Source: Prevotella sp. BV3P1
Lineage (GTDB): Bacteria > Bacteroidota > Bacteroidia > Bacteroidales > Bacteroidaceae
Direction of reading: 5' to 3'
Assembly: GCF_000479005.1 (NCBI RefSeq)
Contig: NZ_AWXC01000041.1
Location: 1-64,000 of the forward strand
Length of the DNA: 64,000 bases
Shown here in pieces: positions 1 to 8,435 of the stretch (positions are counted from its first letter, which is position 1; each line of letters starts with the position of its first letter). A program made the position numbers and the translations under genes. Below the pieces are notes generated by a model, which was not told where the DNA came from, made no database searches, and saw only the letters and a program-made list of their open reading frames with translations.

Positions 1-12
1 TAAAAAAAGCTG

Positions 13-1491
13 ATGGCAAAGAAGAAACATAAAAAGCAGGGCGGACAACAGTTCTTGTCTGATACCGACTATCTGAAACAGCGCATGCGGTCGGTAGAAA
101 TTGGGACATGCTATATGTTACCATCCATTCTGGAAACGGGATTGGGGCATGTCGTGGTTACCCGTAGACATACGGGTGGCAATGTCAGTATGGGATGTTA
201 TTTGGTGGATACCTTTTGCCTGGGTGTGAAAGACTCGTTCTACCACCTGCGCATGACCCCGTATGAGTTTTCCTGCTTCATGGAGCCGTTGGACCGGGAG
301 GGTGTTGAGGAATGCAGCTACGAGGAGGCTCACAACATGATATATGGCGCCATTGAGTTCGCAGAGGAAGGTGGCATAAAGCCCGACAAGAGCTTTGCTT
401 TGACGAAGTATATACTGGAGGAAGATACGGACGACGTGCCGCTGATAGAATATGAATTTGGCAAAGACGGCCAGCACTTTTTGTTTGTACACAGTGAGCT
501 GGAGGCAAGCAAGTACCTCCCTACGCTGCGGAAGACGCTGGGCGATGATTTTGACTTCATGATTAATGACGAATGGGATGACTTCGATGAGGACGACGAA
601 GAGGATCTTTACGACATGGAGGATGATGACTGGGACATGCCACGCGGCGGTATAGATGCGCTTGTGGACATGCCTTATACCTACAAGCACCCGCCTTATC
701 CATCGACCTGTACCATCAAGCATGAATGGCTGTTGCAGGAACTGAGTAAAAAGGAGAATGCCTTTGGACTGGAAGACGAGCTGACTGACCGTATTCTGGC
801 ACTGCCCAAGGACGAATCGCGGCAAGACTTAGAGCAAATTTTGGCGTTCAACCTGGGGCTGACCTGCGATGAGGATTTTACTGATGCTGATGATGAAGAG
901 TTTATCGGCATTGTCAGCTCGTGCATTCTGTTACTGGGCGAGGTGGGGAACAGTGACAGTAGTTTGGATTTGGTATTGGAGGTGATGAGGCAGTCGCCCG
1001 ATTTCTACGAGTATCATTTCGGTGATTTTGGTGCCGAAATCTTGATTCCTACGCTGTATAAACTTGGGCAACATCGAACCGACAAACTGCTGGATTATTG
1101 CAAAGAAGCCGGACTGTATACCTACGCCAAGTGCCAGGCGATAGAAGCTCTGGCAAAAATTGGCGTTCTGCTGCCTGATAAGCGGGACGAAATAGTAGGC
1201 TTGTTCAAAGAGCTTCTTGCGTTTGCCGCAGAGCATTTAGCCGAAAATACCACCTTCACTCCTACGCTGGTCGGACTGATGTCTTCTTATGTGATGGACT
1301 TACAAGTCAAGGAGTTGTTGCCAGAATTGAAGAACCTGTATGATACCGGGTTGGTGGATGAGGGCATTGCCGGGCATTTCAGTGAGGTAGAAAAGCAGCT
1401 GACAGGGCAGCTTCCCATGCACAGCGGTATACAACAAGAAATGGACATTCGAAAAATATTTGCCAGAATGCGTTCAAATCCATCAGATTAG
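13..1491 (+). CDS. Uncharacterised 492-residue protein with acidic linker and helical repeat C-terminus
   Basis: Long open frame from ATG at 13, with a strongly basic start (MAKKKHKKQ). Residues about 30-190 look like a compact alpha/beta domain. Residues about 193-215 are almost entirely Asp/Glu (DDFDEDDEEDLYDMEDDDWD), a probable flexible acidic linker. The C-terminal 200 residues are helical and resemble HEAT-like or DUF1186-type repeats, with phrases such as ILIPTLYKLGQ and KCQAIEALAKIG. There is no signal peptide or membrane segment, so it is probably cytoplasmic. The 5' flank lies mostly outside the window, so promoter and operon partners are unknown. The next gene is convergent. I do not recognise a function; the DUF1186-like reading is tentative. 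Confidence 0.75.
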   Translation: MAKKKHKKQGGQQFLSDTDYLKQRMRSVEIGTCYMLPSILETGLGHVVVTRRHTGGNVSMGCYLVDTFCLGVKDSFYHLRMTPYEFSCFMEPLDREGVEECSYEEAHNMIYGAIEFAEEGGIKPDKSFALTKYILEEDTDDVPLIEYEFGKDGQHFLFVHSELEASKYLPTLRKTLGDDFDFMINDEWDDFDEDDEEDLYDMEDDDWDMPRGGIDALVDMPYTYKHPPYPSTCTIKHEWLLQELSKKENAFGLEDELTDRILALPKDESRQDLEQILAFNLGLTCDEDFTDADDEEFIGIVSSCILLLGEVGNSDSSLDLVLEVMRQSPDFYEYHFGDFGAEILIPTLYKLGQHRTDKLLDYCKEAGLYTYAKCQAIEALAKIGVLLPDKRDEIVGLFKELLAFAAEHLAENTTFTPTLVGLMSSYVMDLQVKELLPELKNLYDTGLVDEGIAGHFSEVEKQLTGQLPMHSGIQQEMDIRKIFARMRSNPSD

Positions 1492-1552
1492 CAGTAGGTA
1501 GGTTTGATGGATGGAAGTTCAGTTGTATGTCAAGAGAATGATAAATAAGAAA

Positions 1553-1590
1553 AACCATATCATTCCGCCTCATGACGGGATGATATGGTT
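1553..1590 (-). terminator. Intrinsic terminator of the outer-membrane barrel gene
   Basis: A 15-bp stem (arms 1553-1567 and 1576-1590, one G-T pair) closes an 8-nt loop. Read on the minus strand the stem is followed by a T-rich run (tttttcttattta), so it suits the leftward gene at 1660-2178. It may also stop the rightward gene ending at 1491, although the plus-strand side lacks a T tract. Confidence 0.75.
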
Positions 1591-1659
1591 GAATGACATG
1601 AAATACCTTAGCCTGCTAAGGCTGTTCATATCTTGACAAGGTCAAGCTGCTCAGTCTTA

Positions 1660-2178
1660 TCAGAATTTATAGGCAAGACCAGCAGAGATGACGCCTTGGT
1701 TGGTGTTTTTAATAATCTGGAATTTAACCTCTGCATTCAGGGCAAGCTTGTCTGTGAGGTCATATTGGAAACCACCACCAAGGTTAAGACCAAGGTAGCC
1801 GTCACTGTATGATTTGTTACTTCCTACTGTGACACTACCACCTGCCGTGTTGACTGTTTGAGTGAAGCCATCAACAGAAGAGTGAAGATAGGTAAGTCCT
1901 GCCAGAGGGTATACCTTGATATTGTTTCCAAGTGGGAAGAGATAATGTACATCCAGATTGAGATCCCACCAAGAAATGTTGTTCTTTTTTAGGAAGTAGT
2001 CGAATGTTGCCTGTGCGCGGATAGCGTCAGTGATTCCATAGCCACCCTTTACACCAATACCCAATGTTTCGCTGTCTGTTGGATACGCCAGTTGTCCCCC
2101 TAAGTAGGTTTGTCCCTTTTGCGCATAAGCGCCAATACTGAGCAATGCAATGACTGCTGTTAAAAATAATTTCTTCAT
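1660..2178 (-). CDS. Small outer-membrane beta-barrel protein
   Basis: 172 residues. A signal peptide (MKKLFLTAVIALLSIGAYA) is followed by QKG. The rest alternates short amphipathic strands and turns and ends in an aromatic residue (SAGLAYKF), typical of eight-stranded outer-membrane barrels of the OmpW/OmpX or 'porin family' type. No catalytic motif is visible, so the specific role (structural, adhesin or small-solute pore) cannot be given. It is monocistronic: a -7 box lies upstream at 2293-2300 and a hairpin terminator downstream at 1553-1590. recA lies behind it in the same direction. Confidence 0.8.
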   Translation of the reverse strand: MKKLFLTAVIALLSIGAYAQKGQTYLGGQLAYPTDSETLGIGVKGGYGITDAIRAQATFDYFLKKNNISWWDLNLDVHYLFPLGNNIKVYPLAGLTYLHSSVDGFTQTVNTAGGSVTVGSNKSYSDGYLGLNLGGGFQYDLTDKLALNAEVKFQIIKNTNQGVISAGLAYKF

Positions 2179-2292
2179 AATTACGATGATTAAATGAATA
2201 ATGTATCCTATTCCTTAGTCATTGATGCTTAGTGAGAACCAACTTTGACCGGTACCACCAGCCTTGACTTATGGGTTAAGAATATGTTGTTA

Positions 2293-2300
2293 CAAAGATA
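2293..2300 (-). promoter_or_regulatory. Bacteroidota -7 box (TATCTTTG) for the outer-membrane barrel gene
   Basis: TATCTTTG on the minus strand matches TAnnTTTG exactly. No convincing TTG lies at the usual 19-21 bp upstream. The predicted leader is about 110 nt. Confidence 0.5.
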
Positions 2301-2353
2301 GAAAATGTTTATTATTTAAGGATGAATGTATCATCTTTTTTTTTATGTTTTTT

Positions 2354-3379
2354 TTATTCCATCTTATCAGCGATGGCCTGCTTGATCTTTACTTCCAACT
2401 CTTCGCACAGTTCAGGATTGTCTTTGAGCAAGTTTTTGGTCGCATCGCGTCCCTGTGCCAACTTAGAATCTTGATACGAATACCATGAACCGCTTTTCTT
2501 GATGATGTCATACTCAACACCAAGGTCAACAATCTCGCCAATTTTTGAGATACCTTCGCCGAAGGTTATTTCAAATTCAGCCCTGCGGAAGGGAGGCGCC
2601 ACCTTGTTTTTGACCACTTTCACGCGCACCTGGTTTCCAAGAACCTCGTCGCCATCCTTCACACTCCCTTTCTTGCGGATGTCAAGACGTACCGAAGCGT
2701 AAAACTTCAACGCATTACCACCTGTCGTTGTTTCAGGACTTCCGAACAGTACACCTATCTTTTCGCGCAGTTGGTTGATGAAGATACACGTGGTATTGGT
2801 TTTGCTGATGGTGGAAGTTAGTTTTCGCAAAGCCTGACTCATCAATCGGGCTTGCAGGCCAACGTTGCTGTCGCCCATGTCACCTTCTATTTCTTTCTTG
2901 GGAGTCAGTGCAGCCACAGAGTCGACAACCAAGATGTCTATAGCCGACGAGCGGATGAGTTGGTCGGCTATTTCCAACGCTTGCTCCCCGTTATCGGGTT
3001 GTGAAATCCACAGATTGTCGACATCCACACCTAACTTAGCTGCATAAAAGCGGTCGAAAGCGTGTTCGGCATCGATGAAAGCAGCAATGCCACCAGCTTT
3101 TTGTGCTTCGGCAATGGCATGGATAGCCAATGTCGTTTTACCCGACGACTCTGGTCCGAATATCTCTATGATTCTTCCTCGTGGATATCCACCTACGCCC
3201 AAAGCCACGTCTAAGGCGATGCTGCCAGTGGGAATTACTTCCACATCGGCTATTTGTTCGTCGCCCATGCGCATGATGGCGCCTTTACCAAAGTCTTTTT
3301 CTATTTTAGCCATCGCAGCTTGTAGGGCTTTCAATTTTCCCTCGCCGGATGTAGGAGTGTTTGTTTGTTCTTTTGCCAT
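2354..3379 (-). CDS. recA: RecA recombinase
   Basis: 341 residues, the normal length. RecA forms ATP-dependent filaments on single-stranded DNA, catalyses strand exchange and drives SOS co-protease activity. Visible are the P-loop GPESSGKTT, the Walker B-like [10 protein letters not shown], the loop-2 region around [21 protein letters not shown] and the conserved tail domain. The C-terminus is less acidic than in enterobacteria. The start ATG lies at 3379, just after a GC-rich palindrome and a tandem duplication. The upstream gene in the same direction is carboxynorspermidine synthase, 369 bp away. In Bacteroides recA is known beside bcp; no bcp is present here. No LexA-type box was recognised. 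Confidence 0.98.
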   Translation of the reverse strand: MAKEQTNTPTSGEGKLKALQAAMAKIEKDFGKGAIMRMGDEQIADVEVIPTGSIALDVALGVGGYPRGRIIEIFGPESSGKTTLAIHAIAEAQKAGGIAAFIDAEHAFDRFYAAKLGVDVDNLWISQPDNGEQALEIADQLIRSSAIDILVVDSVAALTPKKEIEGDMGDSNVGLQARLMSQALRKLTSTISKTNTTCIFINQLREKIGVLFGSPETTTGGNALKFYASVRLDIRKKGSVKDGDEVLGNQVRVKVVKNKVAPPFRRAEFEITFGEGISKIGEIVDLGVEYDIIKKSGSWYSYQDSKLAQGRDATKNLLKDNPELCEELEVKIKQAIADKME

Positions 3380-3390
3380 AATTAAATGGA

Positions 3391-3424
3391 AGCCTCACCC
3401 CCGTCCCCTCCCCAAAGGGGATGG
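3391..3424. repeat. GC-rich REP-like palindrome
   Basis: CCTCACCCCCGTCCCCTCCCC followed by AAAGGGGATGGG forms a C-rich/G-rich hairpin just upstream of recA. Related elements recur at 3551-3580, 3707-3740 and more weakly at 4981-5007 and 25062-25098. Similar C-rich palindromes are common between genes in Bacteroidales. Confidence 0.6.
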
Positions 3425-3736
3425 GCGTAGATAGCTTCTTTTTTTATTATTGTTGTTTAGTAATGTTATTTCTCACTGTTGATTAAATGAACTGTCATTT
3501 ATTCTTTACCTCTATTGCTAAGCGATGATGCTTTCAGCAAAAAGTCTAATCACCCCCCTCCCTTTCGGGGAGAGGCAGGGCGTAGATAGCTTCTTTTTTA
3601 TTATTGTTGTTTAGTAATGTTATTTCTCACTGTTGATTAAATGAATTGTCATTTATCCTTTACCTCTATTGGTGAGCAATGATGCTTTCAGCAAAAAGTC
3701 TAATCACTCCCCTCCCTTTCGGGGAGGGGCAGGGGG
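3425..3736. repeat. Tandem duplication, two copies of about 156 bp, upstream of recA
   Basis: The segment beginning GCGTAGATAGCTTC at 3425 recurs at 3581 with a period of 156 bp and only a handful of substitutions. Each copy has a T-rich stretch, the words TTAGTAATGTTATTTCTCAC and TGCTTTCAGCAAAAAGTC, and ends in a CCCTCCCTTTCGGGGAG palindrome. The high identity implies recent duplication. It fills most of the 369-bp gap between recA and the gene upstream, and no open frame is convincing here. Confidence 0.9.
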
Positions 3737-3748
3737 AGAGGCTCCTTT

Positions 3749-4966
3749 TCATTCCTCTCCAAACACTTCGTGCCAAGGCAAACCTTGCTTGTTGAGTTGT
3801 TCCATGAAGGGATCTGGGTCGAAGTCTTCTACGTTCCAAACGCCGGGCTTCTTCCAAAGACCTTTCAGGAACATCATGGCGCCAATCATGGCCGGAACGC
3901 CCGTGGTGTAGCTCACGCCCTGCATGCCTGTTTCCTTGTAGGCATCCTGGTGCTTGCAGTTGTTGTAAACGTAATAGGTAAGTTCTTTGCCATCTTTCAC
4001 GCCACGAATGTGACATCCAATGCTGGTCTCGCCGTCATAGTTCTCACCAAGGTCTTGTGGATTGGGCAAAACGGCTTTCAAGAATTGCAGAGGAACAATG
4101 TTCACCTTCACCTTTTTGCCCGAACCATCTGCCAACTCAGCTTCGTATTCAATCTCGTCAATGCGCGACATTCCCAAGTTTTGAATGACATCCAGATAAT
4201 TAAGGTATTGCTCTCCGAAAGTCATCCAAAAGCGGGCCTGCTTGATAGTAGGATAGTTTTTCACCAAACTTTCCAGCTCTTCGTGGTGCATCAGGTAGCT
4301 CTCACGCGGCCCAATGTTTGGGTAGGTAATGGGTTTATGAATCTCCAACGGTTCGGTTTCTATCCATTTGCCGTCTTTATAATAAAGACCCTTCTGCGTA
4401 ATCTCCCGAATGTTGATTTCTGGATTGAAGTTCGTGGCGAAAGCCTTATGGTGATTGCCCGCATTGCAATCCACAATATCCAAATAATGTATCTCGTCAA
4501 AATAATGCTTGGCTGCGTAGGCGGTGAAAATACCACTCACGCCTGGGTCGAAACCACAACCCAGGATGGCCGTAAGCCCAGCCTGCTCAAACTTTTCTTT
4601 GTATGCCCATTGCCATGAATATTCAAAGTGCGCCTCGTCCCTGGGCTCATAGTTGGCCGTGTCTAAGTAGTTACATCCACAGGCCAGACAAGCCTCCATG
4701 ATGGTGAGGTCTTGATAAGGCAATGCTAAGTTAATCACCAATTCTGGCTTGTAGTCGTTCATCAAAGCTTTTAGTTGCTCCACATCGTCAGCATCTACCT
4801 GAGCTGTTTTGATGCTTGGCTTACCAATTGCTTTCACAATCTCATCACATTTTTCCTTTCGCCGGCTTGCTATCATGAAGTCAGTGAAAACCTCTGGGTT
4901 TTGTGCAATCTTAAATGCGGCAACTGTAGCCACGCCACCGGCGCCAATCATTAAAACTTTTGACAT
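3749..4966 (-). CDS. Carboxynorspermidine synthase (saccharopine dehydrogenase family)
   Basis: 405 residues. The N-terminus MSKVLMIGAGGVATVAAFKIA is a Rossmann dinucleotide fold, and the protein is colinear with the saccharopine-dehydrogenase-like carboxynorspermidine synthases. These condense aspartate semialdehyde with a diamine using NADPH and feed carboxynorspermidine decarboxylase to make spermidine-type polyamines. Supporting features are the Rossmann motif, CGCNYLDTANYEPRDE, the catalytic-domain phrase GCGFDPGVSGIFTAYA and overall length near 400. The decarboxylase partner is not in the window. Cytoplasmic. Family membership is firm; a saccharopine-related lysine role is the alternative, made less likely by the separate ddh gene at 25.1 kb. 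Confidence 0.88.
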   Translation of the reverse strand: MSKVLMIGAGGVATVAAFKIAQNPEVFTDFMIASRRKEKCDEIVKAIGKPSIKTAQVDADDVEQLKALMNDYKPELVINLALPYQDLTIMEACLACGCNYLDTANYEPRDEAHFEYSWQWAYKEKFEQAGLTAILGCGFDPGVSGIFTAYAAKHYFDEIHYLDIVDCNAGNHHKAFATNFNPEINIREITQKGLYYKDGKWIETEPLEIHKPITYPNIGPRESYLMHHEELESLVKNYPTIKQARFWMTFGEQYLNYLDVIQNLGMSRIDEIEYEAELADGSGKKVKVNIVPLQFLKAVLPNPQDLGENYDGETSIGCHIRGVKDGKELTYYVYNNCKHQDAYKETGMQGVSYTTGVPAMIGAMMFLKGLWKKPGVWNVEDFDPDPFMEQLNKQGLPWHEVFGEE

Positions 4967-5054
4967 GATAAAGATTCCCCGTCACCCCCAGTATGTAGGG
5001 GAGAGTGCCTCGCAGGGTACGCTTTTAGCGGCACTTTCTGTTGGTTGTTATACG

Positions 5055-5654
5055 TTATTTTATTTCTTCACTCTTGATTCCCAAGGCGTTCATCAGCGAG
5101 TAGCCTAATATTTCTTGCCTGAAATTCCCTCCTGATAAGGGTTGCATGGCAAACACGGTGATGCGCTTGTCGTCGTCTACCTGTCGCAGCACATGGCGCA
5201 TACGGTCGTACAGGCCATCTTTCTCGATGTTTGGGATAATCATCACCCGCTTCACGTTAGGCTGCTCGCATGCCGCTTGCACAATCTCCATCAGGAAGTC
5301 TGTCTCATCAACAATCTCCTCGATGGGCAGCGAACTGAGCATGAATTCACCCAAATGGTCTTTGAAAGCCTTCCCGTTTAGGTCTCTTTCATAATCAGAT
5401 GGCATGAAATTCTCCATGCCTTTTTTGTCTTTTCGATGAATCAGCACCACCTGAGTTTGGTGTTCACCCTCCCTGATGCCGCCGTCAAGCGCCACACAGT
5501 CTATCCACCTGGCCAGGTCAGCAGCGGGAATACGTCGCCCAATCATCCGCTCGAAGTTGACGATGAGGTCGAAAGTTACGCTGTCAACATAGTCAGCATC
5601 TGCGATGATGATGTTTTCGCTCCATTGCGCTTCGCTGTTGATTTGTGTATCCAT
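5055..5654 (-). CDS. DUF6621-like cytoplasmic protein of unknown function
   Basis: 199 residues from the ATG at 5654 (MDTQINSEAQWSENIIIADAD). An in-frame ATG 48 nt upstream (5702) would add MTFISFFLLFSLTLQG, which is hydrophobic but has no good cleavage site. A perfect -7 box (5661-5668) lies inside that extension, so I chose 5654. The body is alpha/beta with phrases such as ADYVDSVTFDLIVNFERMIGRR, VVLIHRK and VKRVMIIPNIEKDG. It resembles a family found across Bacteroidales (DUF6621, from memory); no enzymatic motif is recognised. It is followed by carboxynorspermidine synthase in the same direction after 88 bp. Confidence 0.72.
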   Translation of the reverse strand: MDTQINSEAQWSENIIIADADYVDSVTFDLIVNFERMIGRRIPAADLARWIDCVALDGGIREGEHQTQVVLIHRKDKKGMENFMPSDYERDLNGKAFKDHLGEFMLSSLPIEEIVDETDFLMEIVQAACEQPNVKRVMIIPNIEKDGLYDRMRHVLRQVDDDKRITVFAMQPLSGGNFRQEILGYSLMNALGIKSEEIK

Positions 5655-5660
5655 ACCTTG

Positions 5661-5668
5661 CAAAGTTA
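5661..5668 (-). promoter_or_regulatory. -7 box (TAACTTTG) only 6 nt before a start codon
   Basis: TAACTTTG on the minus strand is an exact TAnnTTTG match ending 6 nt before the ATG at 5654. With the usual 5-7 nt to the transcription start, the mRNA would be leaderless or nearly so. The -33 region is T-rich without a clear TTG. Confidence 0.5.
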
Positions 5669-5807
5669 GTGAAAAAAGTAAGAAAAAGCTGATGAATGTC
5701 ATTCTTTTTATTTTCTAATGTCAGAATCATCATTTATTTTGGCTTATGAGACAGAAATGTGTCATATAAAAACAAACAATACATCTCCTATTTCCATCGA
5801 AATCAAT

Positions 5808-5895
5808 CTCTATGAGTTTGGGGGCCAAACTCAATGACATTGGAGGTCAAACTCAATGACTTTGGAGGCCAATCTCATTGCTTTTAGAAATCCGT
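5808..5895. repeat. Array of four 22-nt repeat units (locus 1)
   Basis: Units start at 5808, 5830, 5852 and 5874, an exact 22-nt period. The two central units differ at 3 of 22 positions and read CTCAATGAC, then A/T, then TTGGAGG, then T/C, then CAAA/T. The fourth unit is degraded (CTCATTGCTTTTAG). It lies between the divergent DUF6621-like and nhaD genes, outside both predicted promoters. Related arrays occur at 14379, 20717, 26210 and 45797. The spacing is too short for CRISPR and the units have no spacers. Confidence 0.85.
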
Positions 5896-5996
5896 GTCTT
5901 TGGCCTGTTTTTCAGGGCGATTACGAGTGCGATTTTTCATGCTGTGACTGTGAAATTTCATGTGAACGAAAGAATAATAATAAAGATGTGTTTTTG

Positions 5997-6028
5997 TTTG
6001 GTTATTCAGTTGGCAACGACTATCTTTG
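5997..6028 (+). promoter_or_regulatory. Promoter of nhaD
   Basis: TTTG at 5997-6000, a 20-bp spacer, and TATCTTTG at 6021-6028 match both Bacteroidota promoter elements. Transcription should start near 6034, giving a leader of about 90 nt. Confidence 0.75.
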
Positions 6029-6123
6029 CAGAGATTTTTCAGCCAAGGCCATCAAAGACTTTTTTCATCACTCTATAGTATGATGTCAGCTGAAGTCAAC
6101 GAAAATAATTATAAATAAATTAT

Positions 6124-7473
6124 ATGACATCTTTAACGTTAGCGATTGTAGTCGTTTTCATCATTGGTTATCTGTGTATAGCCATTGAGAGTGTTACTAA
6201 GGTGAATAAGGCCGCTGTTGCCTTATTGATGTTCGTGTTCTGCTGGACACTGTTCATGCTCGACCCGAATATGTATATGCCAGGGTTTGCGGGGCAAGAC
6301 TTGATTAACCAGGTGAGCCATGTCATTGAAAAACATTTGGGTAGTACGTCTACCACTTTGTTCTTCTTGATGGGCGCCATGACCATTGTTGAGGTGGTTG
6401 ACCAGAATGGTGGATTCAACTTCGTGCGTGATGTCATGAAGACAAAGGGCAAGCGAACCCTGTTGTGGCGTATCGCTTTTATGACTTTCTTCCTCTCTGC
6501 CATCTTGGACAACCTGACTACCAGTATCGTGATGATTATGATTTTACGCAAGTTGGTACATAGTCACGAGGACCGTTTGATATATGCTTCTTTGGTCATC
6601 ATCTCGGCTAATGCCGGTGGAGCGTTCTCGCCTATCGGCGATGTGACGACCATCATGCTGTGGAACAAGGGTGTTATCACGGCATTGGGCGTGATGGAAG
6701 AAATCTTCCTGCCATCGGTTGTGGCCATGGTTGTGCCGGCATTCATCATGCAATATTCATTAAAAGGCGATTTAGAGATGGCGGAAGTCAACATGAAGTC
6801 CGACTATCATGTGCTTGACTTTTCAGAGCGACAGCGCAAAGTGATATTCATAATCGGTGTAGGTGGCTTGATGTTCGTGCCGGTTTTCAAGAGCTTGACC
6901 CACCTGCCGCCGTTTGTTGGCATCTTGTTGGTGCTGGGTGTGCTTTGGACAGTTACCGAGGTGTTCTACCGTGGGTTGGATCATAAAAAAGATGGAATGG
7001 GCAAGCGTGTGAGCAAACTGTTGTCTAACATCGATATGTCTACGATCCTGTTCTTCCTTGGTATCCTCATGGCTGTGGCTTGTTTGGAAGAGATTGGCGT
7101 GCTGGGAGGCCTGGGCGTATGGCTCAACGACGTGTCTAACGGCAACCACTATGTGGTAACAGGTGTGATTGGTGTGATTTCCAGTATAGTAGACAATGTT
7201 CCCTTGGTGGCCGGATGCATGGGTATGTACCCCTTGGAGGCTGTTGGCGATATGGCTATTGATGGAATTTTCTGGCAGTTGCTGGCTTACTGTGCCGGTG
7301 TTGGTGGGTCTATTCTCATTGTGGGTAGCGCGGCCGGAGTGGTTGTGATGGGCCTGGAGAAGATTACCTTCGGTTGGTATATGAAGCATGTCAGCTGGTT
7401 AGCTTTCGTTGGTTACCTTGCCGGTATCTTGAGTTACTGGGTTATCAGATCGTTCATCATACCTATGCCCTAA
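6124..7473 (+). CDS. nhaD: NhaD-type Na+/H+ antiporter
   Basis: 449 residues with 11-13 hydrophobic segments over the whole length; no signal peptide, inner membrane. NhaD exchanges cytoplasmic Na+ (or Li+) for external protons. Features typical of the ion-transporter superfamily include TTLFFLMGAMTIVEVVDQNGGF, the conserved DNLTTSIVMIMIL, NAGGAFSPIGDVTTIMLW and, in the second half, SSIVDNVPLVAGCMGMYP and VGGSILIVGSAAGVV. The paired DN(L/V)T/P motifs mark the two inverted halves. It is monocistronic with its own promoter at 5997-6028. The region behind it holds only a gene remnant. Confidence 0.95.
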   Translation: MTSLTLAIVVVFIIGYLCIAIESVTKVNKAAVALLMFVFCWTLFMLDPNMYMPGFAGQDLINQVSHVIEKHLGSTSTTLFFLMGAMTIVEVVDQNGGFNFVRDVMKTKGKRTLLWRIAFMTFFLSAILDNLTTSIVMIMILRKLVHSHEDRLIYASLVIISANAGGAFSPIGDVTTIMLWNKGVITALGVMEEIFLPSVVAMVVPAFIMQYSLKGDLEMAEVNMKSDYHVLDFSERQRKVIFIIGVGGLMFVPVFKSLTHLPPFVGILLVLGVLWTVTEVFYRGLDHKKDGMGKRVSKLLSNIDMSTILFFLGILMAVACLEEIGVLGGLGVWLNDVSNGNHYVVTGVIGVISSIVDNVPLVAGCMGMYPLEAVGDMAIDGIFWQLLAYCAGVGGSILIVGSAAGVVVMGLEKITFGWYMKHVSWLAFVGYLAGILSYWVIRSFIIPMP

Positions 7474-7536
7474 TAATTTCACTGAACAACGCTTTACAAA
7501 ATGGTACGGCTGGCCTGATTGAAACATGAAATAATA

Positions 7537-7870
7537 GTGAACAAGCGTACGACAGTCCTGTCTGTGTTATTACTGATAATGATATCGGTGATGGCACAGA
7601 CAGGTTCTGTTTTTGAGCAATACCTCGCCAATGTTACTGCATTTGTTAACCTCCGCTGTATCCTAAGAACGAATTTGACGATACGATGAAAGATAACAGC
7701 CGCAGGCGTTGTATTGGAATCCGCGATTAAAACCTGATGAAAATGGTTGTGCCACCGTTGGTTATTGCAACGGTCACAATGCCACTTACATGAATGTGAA
7801 TATCGAAACCTTGCTGGATGACAAGCCTGCTGCGGTGAATATGCTATCCTATCCTACGAGAAAAAGGTAG
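7537..7870 (+). pseudogene. Remnant of a secreted macroglobulin-like (MG2/carboxypeptidase-regulatory) surface protein
   Basis: Reading from GTG at 7537 gives a good signal peptide (VNKRTTVLSVLLLIMISVMA, then QTGSVFEQYL) and a stop at about 7690. After one or two frameshifts the DNA still reads like the C-terminus of a large Bacteroidota surface protein: YPKNEFDDTMKDNSRRR in one frame, then LYWNPRLKPDENGCATVGY and MNVNIETLLDD in another, to a stop at 7868-7870. The words LYWNP..KPDENG and N(V)N(I)E are typical of the last domain of macroglobulin-like or TonB-plug-containing proteins, usually over 800 residues long. The middle has been deleted. The 3' end overlaps the end of the GNAT gene by 17 bp. 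Family assignment is by recollection of motifs. Confidence 0.6.
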
Positions 7871-8435
7871 TATGGTATTGCAAGTGTTTCATGGAATGAC
7901 CACCCCATGTGGTGTCGTCGACATACCTGAATCCTTGGGCTACGTACAGTTTTTCGGCCAAAGGGTTATCTTTGTCTACCAATAAACCAATCTTGTGAAT
8001 GCCCATTGATTGGGCCTTTCTAATCGATTCCATGATGAGTCGTTTCGCAATTCCTTGTCTTCGATAGTTTGGATTGACGGCCAAGCTGTCGATGTACAGT
8101 TCATCTTCATCGGCTTCATCAATCTGGTTCTGATAGTCTATATCGAATTTTTTGAGTGCAGCATCAATGAATGGCTGCCGAAGGTCATGCAGTTGGGCAC
8201 CGTCATAGCTTACGCAAACGCCGATGACCTCATCTTCATCGTTCAATGCAACCAAGGTATTGGTATAACTATACTGTGATTTTTCCAGCGCAACGAGCTC
8301 TGTCAGCAGGTCTTCAAAATCGATTAACGTGTGATGAGGTCCCGCTAAATTTTGACAACATTCATAGTTCATGGCCAGCATGATGTACTTGGCAATCTCT
8401 CTGGCCTGATGTTTACTTGCTTGTGTTATCTTCAT
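7854..8435 (-). CDS. GNAT-family N-acetyltransferase
   Basis: 193 residues. The acetyl-CoA-binding motif A is visible as SLAVNPNYRRQGIAKRLIMESI (RRQGIA is the R/Q-x-x-G-x-A pyrophosphate loop), followed by IHKIGLLVDKDNPLAEKLYVAQGF, the usual beta5/alpha4 part. The N-terminus (ITQASKHQAREIAKYIMLAMN) is common in Bacteroidales acetyltransferases. The substrate cannot be told from sequence. Its start overlaps the end of the histidine kinase gene by 4 bp (ATGA), so it is the third gene of the regulator-kinase-acetyltransferase operon. Cytoplasmic. Confidence 0.9.
   Translation of the reverse strand: MKITQASKHQAREIAKYIMLAMNYECCQNLAGPHHTLIDFEDLLTELVALEKSQYSYTNTLVALNDEDEVIGVCVSYDGAQLHDLRQPFIDAALKKFDIDYQNQIDEADEDELYIDSLAVNPNYRRQGIAKRLIMESIRKAQSMGIHKIGLLVDKDNPLAEKLYVAQGFRYVDDTTWGGHSMKHLQYHTTFFS

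Noticed and set aside
118..825. 235-codon minus-strand frame inside the first gene
   Set aside because: Antisense to a well-formed protein with an acidic domain; no promoter, no family resemblance.
3770..4618. 282-codon plus-strand frame antisense to carboxynorspermidine synthase
   Set aside because: Opposite strand has clear family motifs across the whole length; the antisense product is low in recognisable structure.
5808..5895. 22-nt arrays as a CRISPR array
   Set aside because: Units are contiguous with no unique spacers, degenerate, and no cas genes are in the window.
5856..6083. 75-codon open frame upstream of nhaD
   Set aside because: It starts within the 22-nt array and spans the nhaD promoter; composition is not protein-like.
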